Source of the DNA: Gigantopelta aegis | Lineage: Eukaryota; Mollusca; Gastropoda; Neomphalida; Peltospiridae | DNA: 64,000 nt | Direction of reading: 5' to 3' | NCBI RefSeq assembly: GCF_016097555.1 | Contig: NC_054704.1 | Location: 101,111,820 to 101,175,819, forward strand | In this document: positions 12,446-24,100 of the stretch, piece after piece | Layout: every line of letters begins with the position of its first letter | Position numbering within the stretch: the stretch's first letter is position 1 | Made by a program: the position numbers and the translations under genes | Notes under the pieces: model-generated | What the model was told of the DNA's origin: nothing | Databases searched by the model: none | Seen by the model: only the letters and a program-made list of their open reading frames with translations

Positions 12446-14025
12446 ACGACAGCGGCTCACGTATCCAGGAAGCCGAGAGAGATCTTTGAAGGAGACAGAT
12501 CATCAATATCACAGACCAGTGTGTACTGTTACTGAAAATTGATTCTAAGACGGATATTTAGTCTGGAGAGCAAAGTCTCCAGAATAAAATCACATCCTCA
12601 GTGTCAGTTTATCTTAAAAAACAACTCAGGAAAATGAAAACATAATGTACTATGTGTCTTACGTGTGTTCCCAAAACAGTGATCCCAGTGTTTTTTATGA
12701 TTACTAACTAAAGCCATTTTCAGAACCAAAATTTATATTGTTTATGGCTTAGTTTACCAAAAACAATGATTAATTACCATGATGCTATGTTGTTGTTTTC
12801 TCAAGGTTACCAAGCCATTTGATGCAATACCTCATACAGTTTCTAAACAGAAATCTGTATCTTGTATGTCTTACGTGCGTTCCCAAAGACAGTGATTCCT
12901 TATGCAGTGGTTTCTTGTGTAATTACTGAGCTATTTATTGCAACAACTCATACATTTTCAGGAGAACACAAACATTGTTCCGTGTCGTGTGTGTTCCTCA
13001 ACAAAATGGATGCCCGACCATTAAACAATGATTAGAGCTATTAGCTCATCTGAAAATATTGCAACTCGTCATTATAAGTTGAGAAATGTTTTATCATAAA
13101 CTTGTGATGTGGACGGAGAGAGTCTCAGATGTTCAGTGAGTGTGTTCCTCAATTGACTTGTTTGATGACTTGACTGGTACAAGTAATACAACTTGTGTTT
13201 AGCAAGTGATACAGTTAAGAGCTACATGAAAACATGGACCTCTGTGCAGGATGTGTTTTGTGTTGAACTCTTCAGTGTTTTCTCGCAGACTGAATAATTT
13301 CTAGATGAAAATTACAACTGAACCCAATTCAGGGTTCGTTGGTGAAATGAAATGCTGATACCTCACCCAGTGCTTTAGGGTTTGTCTAGCATGTTGAAAT
13401 GTGTATAGATGTTCATATGATTGACCTTGTGATAAAGAGCACTTTTAATTAAGGTATATTAATACACTAATGGTATAATAAACCCACATCCAAAAGAATG
13501 ACGGTGAAATTCTTTGGAATAGACCGAGGAATGTTGCCTTTTATTGTTGCTGTTTATATTTAACAAATTAATTGAATTAAATATAGTCCTTTTCAATGCT
13601 ACAAGTTTCAGTATTGAATAATAACCAGAAATGTGTGAATATAATGCACATTTCATTATTTATAGCATTAAATGAATATATATGTTTTAATACATAAAAT
13701 GCCATATTTAACTTGAAGTGCCATATAGTACAGGATTATGTGTGTACAATCTTCCCAAAGTGATATATGCCTTTTGTACAAACAATATCACACTTTTGAT
13801 GTTTATTAGCTTTCATTCATGTTAGACTTACATTTTATAAAGGTTTTGTATTGAGAATCGTTATTTTTTTAATAAAAATATATATCCAGTAGAGTTTCTT
13901 ATGAAGAGTGTAAATTCAGTTAATTTATGTAGCATGTTGTACTTGAATTTACATTGTCCATGTGTAATAGTGATTATGAACTTAAATTTAATGTTTTAAT
14001 AAAATAATGTCTTTGTGAGGAAAAC
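12446..14025 (+). terminator. Probable 3' UTR of the C2-domain gene with poly(A) signals
   Basis: AT-rich non-coding sequence after the TAA. AATAAA hexamers occur at 12583-12588, about 13871 and 13998-14003; which one is used cannot be told from sequence. A segment around gtcttacgtgtgttccc (about 12657) is repeated as gtcttacgtgcgttccc (about 12867) and weakly near 12985, so part of the UTR is a diverged tandem duplication. Between about 14025 and the DMAP1 end I see no gene. Confidence 0.5.
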
Positions 14026-15009
14026 ATTTTGAGTGGTTAGTTTCTGGAAAATGTGTTATTCATTTTTGTTCGTTTTTTAATTTAAAAAATGCAGTTATTT
14101 TATAAAGTTGTTTAAAGTTCAGTAACTGATAATTCTCTCCTACATTACCTGATAACATTAATATAACTTAACACATTTAGGCAAGTCTTTGTAGTTAAGA
14201 TTTATTTAAAAAAATACTTTGACCATATTTTGTACTTACAAACTATGAAATTAATGTAAAGTAGTTGATGATAATAGTTATTACTACTCACTGGATAAAG
14301 CAGAAGGGGTTTTTACAGACATTTATTCAAATTTATTTATTATTCAGATTTATGTCGACTAATCTGTATACATTTTATTATTTTACAATTTATGACACAT
14401 TTTATGTTCAGTTACTTGTCTGGTAGTAATAAAAAATATATTAACATTGGTGTTAGTATTTCTATTGTACAAGAAAATTGTTGAATCATAATAATACCAT
14501 GCAGAAAAGCACTATTACATGAATTAACTCAGGAACATAATGGTTAAGCTGAATTGGCTTCTCGTAGAAAGTAACAAAGCACCAGTAACAATTTTAATAG
14601 TTTTAATAGAAACACTACAAAAACAATTGTCCATCACTTGCATATAACAAGTGTGCTAATCTGTAATGCCAAATGGAGTAATCCACAGTAACTCTTAAGT
14701 ACCCCAGGGCCAAAAAGAGATGTTTGTTGTATTGCTAGTGCAAATCAAACTTTGGAGCAATTACTTCTTATCTACTGACATGTTGTTCATCTCATCACCA
14801 AAAAACGATCCACTGACTGCCTGTGTTTGCATCCCATACTTTGGAAGGTACCTCAAGTCCACTAATATGTCTCTGTAGATTTTCAGTGCTAACTAGCTGA
14901 TGTCTTCTGGTTCTTGAAATTTAAACTTTGGAAGAGTTCCATCAAATCTACTGACAGGTCTGTTCTGGTTATCACCAAGCTGCACACACATAAGTTGAGA
15001 CTGAACCAA

Positions 15010-15150
15010 TCGCTACTTCTTCAATTGTTTTTATATCAGACTTTCTGCTTTAAACTCTTCTTCATCAGTTGTTTTTACATCAGACTTTCTGCTGCCAATC
15101 TCTTCTTTGTCAGTTGTTTTCACATCAGACTTTCTGCTTGATCTTCTTTA
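15010..15150 (-). repeat. Triplicated DMAP1 stop-codon region
   Basis: On the minus strand the end of the last DMAP1 exon (gcagaaagtctgatg, containing the TGA at 15125-15127) is followed by two further head-to-tail copies of a 43-45 bp unit, with the same motif near 15081 and 15038. Copies carry aaaacaactgay and aagaag segments. The coding end is therefore the first unit of a short tandem array extending into the 3' UTR. Confidence 0.75.
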
Positions 15151-18100
15151 ATATGGTACTTGATTCCACAGCAGTTTTTCGTTTTCTCTGAAGAAATAAT
15201 TCAAATGCACAATACAGTTATTATAAAAACCTTTCACACATACAAAAAAGAAGAAGAGAGAGTTGAATATGCTGACAAGTGAATAAGGAATCGGGAATCA
15301 GAACAACAAATTTTATGTGGCATTAAGATGTCAGTTTTGTTTTCATCTCCAGTAAGTATTCCCAGGTAAAGTATTATTTTTATTTTCAAAAAACTTTGAT
15401 GACATGAACTTCACAAATAAAATGGATTAATGGAAATATATTTGAACCTCACAAGCCAAGCAACTAACATGATTATAAAGAGATTTAAAATTCTATCCAT
15501 ACTTGCAGCTGAAATAGTTTAAGTCTGCTTTAGTGGCATAAAATGTAACGGGTAAAATATGAGGTTATGGTACAAACAAAAAATAATTTCCAAATGAATT
15601 TCATATATATTTTAAAGTGCACATATGCAAATTTGATTATTTTGAACTACATAGTTTATAATGTTTTGTGCTTGATCGGTATATGGCTTCTGTTTTTCAT
15701 GTATTTTCTGTATGTTACTTGACAAGGACCAGGCATGTGTACAAGAATTTATGCAGAGGGCTCTGAAATGTGGCAAGCGAAGTTTCTATGGAGTAAGTCA
15801 TGCTCTTGTGGAAAATATAGTAAAAGACATTTTTCTTGAGCAGGGGGGTTTCGACCCCTGAAACACTACCCTGTACACAGGTCTGAGAAGCCACAATTTA
15901 ACTTGAAATTTCTATATTTGCTTACATTTGGAGTTGTTGGTGTGGTGGGAGTCCCCACTACGTCTATTGTTTCTGAAAGCTTTCTCTGACCAGTGGGCGT
16001 GTCGGGTGTGGTGTTTATCCCAGACTCCGGCGTAGGACTCATTCGAATACTCGTCTCGAGGTTTGGAGTGGTCGGGGTAGATGGAACGGAGGGTTCAAGG
16101 TCGAGAGGAATTTTTATGTCTAATGGTGTAGATGGCGTCTCAGGTTCAATCTGAAAACAAAACAAGAAAATAACAACTGATCTCTTTTTTCTTAAGTTAA
16201 TGGAGTACCTGACTGTTGTGCCTGTTTAATGGATATATCAGTTTCATTCTGACAACAAATTTAAATACATTTATTAATTCAGAAATGATAAACAACTTAT
16301 GAGTGGCGGTGTGTAGATATTTCAGTGTGTCAGACGAAACAATACTCATCTAAACAAAGAGCTCTACTAAATGTATTATCGCTCCCTGAATATGTAACTA
16401 GAGTTACCCACCTTGATTTGACCTCCAGTGTTAATTTGATGTCTCAAAGTCTGCTGTTCATATTCACATGTTGCTGAAGCCAACTTTAGCTCATATAGTA
16501 ACACAATATCTTGACGCAGTTCGTTAAAGTTCTGAACTATTTCTTCTGTTGGCATGGGATTATATTCTTCAAAAGAAAAAAGGTATCATTTTCTTAAGAA
16601 TAAGCAGAATTAGGTTCAGTAAAAAGAACATTAAAATCCACAAACATCAATCTACTCAACTAATATAATTGCAATCAAAAGCAAATTCAGAATTTGAATG
16701 TACATCTCAAAACCAATCTTTATTCTATCTTAAAAATTAAAAACATTATTAAAATGAAACCACCACCATTCCTACACGCACCTGCATGTATAAATTATGA
16801 AATTCTGAATATTAAATTCATGAGTCATTACCAAAACGTCAATTTTTGCTGGAGTGAATTCGAAAGGATAACAAAAATGTATGTTAAACGTTTTTCTTAG
16901 ACATTTTGTCCATATAAAAATTGTTTACAACAGAAAATAGTTTATTTAACAGTAATTAACTTCAGTATTTTGAATTCGTCATGGACCACATTTATTACAT
17001 AAAGATTGAGTAAATGGTACCTATTCCGAGTTCCTCCAGCACTTGTTCAATTGCCTTCAATTTCTTTTGTCCCACTGATGCTGGCAGCTTCATCTACAGA
17101 AAAATAACAGGATATAATAAGGAAAGTTTTAAAATAATCCAACTGACAATGTATTAATGTGTGTCCAAGTAATTTAAAATAATCCAACTGACAATGTGTG
17201 TCCGAGTAATTTAAAATAATCCAACTGACAATGTATTTATGTGTGTCCGAGTAATTTAAAATAATCCAAACTGACAATGTATTAATGTGTGTCAGAGTAA
17301 TTTAAAATAATCCAACTGACAATGTATTTATGTGTGTCCGAGTAATTTAAAATAATCCAACTGACAATGTATTTATGTGTGTCCGAGTAATTTAAAATAA
17401 TCCAACTGACAATGTATTAATGTGTGTCCGAGTAATTTAAAATAATCCAACTGACAATGTATTTATGTGTGTCCGAGTAATTTAAAATAATCCAACTGAC
17501 AATGTATTTATGTGTGTCCGAGTAATTTAAAATAATCCAACTGACAATGTATTTATGTGTGTCCGAGTAATTTAAAATAATCCAACTGACAATGTATTTA
17601 TGTGTGTCCGAGTAATTTAAAATAATCCAACTGACAATGTATTTATGTGTGTCCGAGTAATTTAAATTAATCCAACTGACAATGTATTAATGTGTGTCCG
17701 AGTAATTTAAAATAATCCAACTGACAATGTATTAATGTGTGTCCGAGTAATTTAAAATAATCCAACTGACAATGTATTTATGTGTGTCCGAGTAATTTAA
17801 AATAATCCAACTGACAATGTATTTATGTGTGTCCGAGTAATTTAAAATAATCCAACTGACAATGTATTTATGTGTGTCCAAGTAATTTAAATTAATCCAA
17901 CTGACAATGTATTAATGTGTGTCCAAGTAATTTAAAATAATCCAACTGACAATGTATTTATGTGTGTCCGAGTAATTTAAAATAATCCAACTGACAATGT
18001 ATTAATGTGTGTCCGAGTAATTTAAATTAATCCAAATGACAATGTATTTATGTGTGTCCGAGTAATTTAAAATAATCCAACTGACAATGTATTTATGTGT

Positions 18101-21100
18101 GTCCGAGTAATTTAAAATAAGCCAACTGACAATGTATTTATGTGTGTCCGAGTAATTTAAAATAATCTAACTGGCAATGTATTTATGTGTGTCCGAGTAA
18201 TTTAAAATAATCCAACTGACAATGTATTTATGTGTGTCCGAGTAATTTAAAATAATCTAACTGACAATGTATTTATGTGTGTCCGAGTAATTTAAATTAA
18301 TACAAGAATGTCACAGAATTAAATATATTGCGAAACCACAGTTTTGGAACAGATATAACATACACCATACATCATTTCTCATTAGATTTGGATGATTCCT
18401 AAGATTTACCTTGTGTAACACAAAATCACAAAATTCCACAGATCCCCTGAGGAATATTTTCATTCCTGCATGTTTAATTAATCACGAGTTCGCTTGAACT
18501 GATCAGTCAATAATTAAAAGTTCATTAACTTTCGACACATAAAACATTTTTACCTCTTGACCCCAAAAATATCCAAGGTGTTAATATTTAAAGCTATTAA
18601 ATAATAAATAATATTGAAATAATTATGTTACTGTTACCAATCATATAAAGAACCATGTTATGACCCCATTGTGCAGTGTGGATCACAATGTATTAATTTC
18701 CACAAATCATCAAAGGTAATACAATTATCAGTCTCACTGAAAATGAAATGGCTACTATACCCTCTGACTGCGCAGTGTAACACCAGACTGTTTCAAATCT
18801 GCAAACTTTATCCCAGCAGCATCAGGTGTAGACGGCTGTAAAAACAAACATCAACAGAATTACAATACATTTAAACAAGAATTCCACAGATTTAGAATAT
18901 CTCGCCTACCATAAACATTTTGGTATACTGTGATGAACAACCATAAACTATTCTTGACTGATATAGGACTCATAATTTGTGACAAACTGATCTAAACTCA
19001 ACATTTTAATGCAAACATTGAGGCTGCTGCCATCACTGTCGGCATCATGGAAAAAGTAATACCGATATCTCGCATTTTCACTCCGTAATGGCAAGACTAT
19101 CAGTTTATATTGTCATTCAGACAAATGAAGTCAAGATTTTATATTTATAAATTCTATAGAAACAAAACAAATAAAATGTTTTCTGTTTAATTTGTTGCAG
19201 GGACAGTTATGCCATATTTGTTTCAAAATCAAACACATAATTACTAATTTAAACTAATTAAAATTAATGTCTTTTGGGAAAATAATAATCCAAAATATTG
19301 ACTCTATGCAAGTGTGATGGATGCATCCAAAGAAATGAATATTAGACCATTTTGACTTGAATAAATGTGACCCGCTCTGTCGAAACCAGGCACTTGGTGA
19401 TATTTATCAAAAGAGAGTTTTATATATCATTGGAAAGCTTATTGAATAAGCTTTCCAAAACTGGCTATTTAAAGATACTCAAAAGTTGGAATAAGAGCAA
19501 ATTTAGTTACTACAGTTACTTTTGGACCATTTAGGTTTATTTTGCTTATGCACGAACACAGCACCTGTAATAAATAGCAATTTTCATCAAAAAAAAGATT
19601 GTTTACTCAGTCAGGAGATAAAAATCCTGAAATTCACTTTTTGAGTAGTTTGTCGTGATTTTTTTTCCAATCCTGGGTTGGGGTAAGGGCTAAGTGCAAC
19701 CAGATTACTTCGTCCTTGTTTACCTATTTCTGATGCCTGCTTAATTAAAATGGCTGAGAAAAACACCCCCTTCCCGCTATTTTTTGGTGCGAGGTACACA
19801 TTATCATAGGGCAGGGAGTGCGCCCCTGCACCCAAGGCCTTGCTAGTGCATGCAGTCCAAAATGCTTAGCCATGCTAGCCCATGGTGGGTATTTTATTAC
19901 TTTCATTTAATTTTGGCTTTGCCTTTGCCGTGGCTTTATTATTGGCTAGGTTTGTAGTTTATAACCTATGCTCCTTTCATAGTCTCTGACAAGTCAACAC
20001 ATGTGATACAGGCCAATGTCAGTGATTTGTTTACAAACGTTTGTATAGAAAAGCATTCACCCAGCAATACAGAATTAACTTATGTTGGCCATAAAGGTAT
20101 ATAATAAAAAAATGATTGCTTATCAGTGAAGTAATCTTGGATGAGGTCAAGAATTCCTTTAAGCCCAAATAACTGATCAGAATTTAGCATCCATGCTATA
20201 TGACCACTATCTTTATCTTGCAAAGACATTTCTTGTCTAAATTATAACAATCGTTCAACTAATAGTGTTCAAACATAGCAAAAAATCTTTGTGCGTGAAA
20301 AACTACCTGAATGAGTTGTTGTTCATCATAGCGGAAGTGGATGACGCTGCTGCAGTGCGCATGCAGGATGTAATGTGATGTAATATAGACCAATCAGAGA
20401 CCTCGAAACAGGTCTGGGTAGCAACTAGATCAGATTGTTACATTCCATAAGCTTTAAAAGATCCCTTTGCATTGGCTGCATGTAATTTATTCTGATGTAA
20501 AACACTCATTATTAGAAAATATAGATCATGTGGGATCCTGTGGTATGTAGCTTTTACTACTCGCTGTTGAAAAAACCCACAACTAGCATGGAACTTGGAC
20601 GAGTTTTGTCTAAAACAAAGGATGATTAGCACAATTCTTTTCAGACACCTCATCAAAACATGCATTAAACAACACTTATCTATTGGTTTTATGCCCTAAA
20701 ATTTTTAGCTGTTAGAAAATTACATTTAGGCATTTAGATAATAAACCAATTTCCGTTGGGATGACCCATTTTTCACTTATTAAGCCATTGCTTGAATGTT
20801 AGCTCAGCGACAAGCGCCTGATTTCGACGGCGTTTCAATGGTGTTGTTCAAAAGATAAATCTTGAAACACCGTGTAAAACAAATAGTATCAGTCAGCAGT
20901 TCTTACAGTTTGACATGAGGAATTGCTTTTGCTTGTGTGCTGTCAATCACACGCCGATATCACTCATTCATTTTACTAACAATTTCTGTGAATTTGACAA
21001 TTACTCTCATACATAATTTCTGGACAGCAGTTTACAAACCATAAGCAATTTAACAGACATAAGTGTGGTATTCTTAATATTAATGATCAACATACTCCAC

Positions 21101-24100
21101 TGACTCTGATTTTCAAACCATAAGCACTCAAACAGACATAAGTGTGATATTCTTAATATTAATGATCCACATACTCCGCTGTCTCTGATTTTCAAACCAT
21201 AAGCACTCAAACAGACATAAGTGTGATATTCTTAATATTAATGATCCACATACTCCGCTGTCTCTGATTTTCAAACCATAAGCATTGAAACAGACGTAAG
21301 TGTGATATTCTTAATATTAATGATCCACATACTCCGCTGTCTCTGATTTTCTGCTGTGGTGTGATCCTCTTCTTCATGTTTCTCCTCTCAGCACGCCGGT
21401 TGTCGAAGTTGCTGTCGGCGGCAATGATCAGTTTCTGTAGATCCTGCGTCTTCTTCTCTCGCTCTCGTTTACGCAGCTCGATCTTCTTCAACTCCGTTAT
21501 CAGATTCTCTTCCTCTTCAACCTTGGAAACACACAGGCATAAACATGTTAGAATACCGTATATTGCCGTGTATTAGCCGACTTTTGAAGTCTAGAAATAC
21601 TTTCCAAAAGAAGAGAGTCGGCTTATACATGGAGGCAACAAATTGGTTCATAAAATTCCGATCGAAAACACTCCCGACCCCGACTTACAAATTTTGATCA
21701 GACCCTTAGAGCCTTTCACAGTTTATGTAACAATAATTTGTGCACAATATAAATAATACACCCCGTCATGCAATATTATGTAGTTTTTTGTTCTTGAATG
21801 CATTAATAGTTTGATGAATAATAATAAAAATTACTTGTTTTATTGTCATTTCAATGGTATAAACGTGTTCCGCCATCTTTGTTTGACACCTCTGTCTATA
21901 TCATTTTGTAAGCTCTTATTTGATTGGATTACACAATTTTGTGTAAACAACAGCCATGGACCACAGAATTGTTTCTGTGTGGAGGGGAAAACAGGGATTA
22001 AACACGCCTTAATGAGTTTATTATTTGCTGTCCAGTGAATAATTTAATTACTTATGTGCAATGATATGTTGTTACAGCTTGAATTGTTTATTTTCCTGTT
22101 ATGATTTATTGGTGCTAAATTATTTTTGCACGGCATGGAAGACGTTAGCATTGCGATGACGATTACCGTGTCTGTAATAATTAAAGGGGAAAAAATACAG
22201 TGAAAAAGAAAAGCACAAGTCTATTTGTTGACAGTATTATTGAAACCAATACAATATACAACTGGACAAAAGATGACTTCGGCTTATACACGAGGCCGAT
22301 GATTTTGTACTTGATATTTAGGGTCAAACTAAGAGGTCGGCTTATACAAGGAGTCGGCTAATACACGGCAATATATGGTAAACACAGCAGAATAAACAAG
22401 CATTCTCAAGAGTCTGCAGAAGCAATACATGTCCCCTATCAGGCACAACAAATCTCCATATCTCCTATGCTCAAAGGCCATAACTGTGTGACAAATGGAT
22501 AAATTGACAGTTAAATTTTATATGTAACAGTACAAACTATATAAAAAATTTCAGCTCATTATCTACAGGCACTGCATAAAAAAAAGTCTGGAAAACTAAT
22601 TTTCATATCTCCTAAGTTCAAGGGCCATAACTCTGTGACAAATGGATAAATTGCCATGAAAGTTAAACTTGCTATGTAACAGAACATTATAGTGTATACA
22701 CATTTGAGATTGACATGACAAAAGTATTAAACCATCATTACTTGTTCATGAGTTCTGTCAAACAGCTTCATGAGTTGTGACTTTCTTCTCCGCTCATGTT
22801 CTGCATCAAACACTCGGATCTTGGGTTCAATCCCCTGTGGTGCTCTTACCTTTTTAATAAATAAAAAGAAAATATGGAAAATATAACCTAGGAATAAACA
22901 ATCTTTAAAAAACCACAAAAAAACAATGGAGAACACAGTTAGTAATTGCATATTTTCAGTCTGATTAGCTGTGTTAATACAATAAAATCTATACTGAGAG
23001 CTCTTATTTATTACATTACTATCTTGTGACATTCAGTTGTTTTGTTTGTGCAATGGTATTAAATCTTTATACATACCATTGTTTGACAGGAATGGAACAT
23101 ATGTTTAACAGCACCTGAAAACATTTTTAAAATGATGGCTGGTTATACCTGGTTATTTTGACATAACATCTAAAGAATGAGAGAAAAAATGTGCTTATTA
23201 AACCTCACCTTGGCTAATATATTGCACACGTTATAGTATCTCTCCTTGAGGTCCTCAATGCTTCGGTCTCTGTATTTTTCTTTGTTCCATCGGTCGTGTA
23301 TTATGATAAAGCGCAGGTCAAATCGTTTACACAGGTCGAACAGATGATCGGTTTCTTGACGGGGCCAGTTATCATCGTGGAGATGTTGCTGGTATTCCAG
23401 GTCAGAGTATGTGGGCACGTCAACACTCTAAAATAGTTTTACAACTTTTATACGCTGCTTGTTACACGTATCACTTGTTACAGTATATCATAAAATTATA
23501 AAATTATTTAATTAGGAGATAACCACATGGAGTTTTTAGATTTGCGGGTGTTACTGTCTATTTGAAGTAAAAAAATTAAACATTTGTGGGCATCAAATAG
23601 ACAATAACACCCGCAAATCTAAAAACTCCATATGGTTATGTCCATTGTAAACTGAATTGTTTTTCTACGGAATTAACTGTATATTTGGTATTTCTTGAAA
23701 AAAATACCTGGCTACAGTCTAACTGTCGACCCTTGAATCGTCAACTTCGCCTGTTCCAATTGCTAATGATGTCATTTTCTAATGACGTCATTAGCTTTCC
23801 GGGTGTTATTGTCTATTTGATCCCGGAAAAAGAATGTAATTAACCAATCACAATAAAGAACACATTCGCAGTCATTTTACAATGTAAGTTAAAAATAAGT
23901 GTTCCAGTGGACAGATAAGATTTCTTTTATCACAATTACAATGCTAAAGTAATGATTTAATTGTTCATTCCCGATTACGACATGTTAGTCACAACTCAAA
24001 TCTTAAAACGTAATTCTAAGAGACTGGACATAAAATATATAAAATTTATTATCATGGATTCATGTCCTAAGTAGACCGAAATAGAATAGTGGATCAACAA

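Noticed and set aside
15866-16165. DMAP1 ending at a TAG at 15866
   Set aside because: A GTAAGC donor at 15925 and an in-phase exon at 15125-15187 give the expected basic RKRK...KKIKQKV tail of DMAP1.
19430-19458. Short palindrome around aagctt as a regulatory site
   Set aside because: Small, AT-rich, within an intron, with no other supporting signal.
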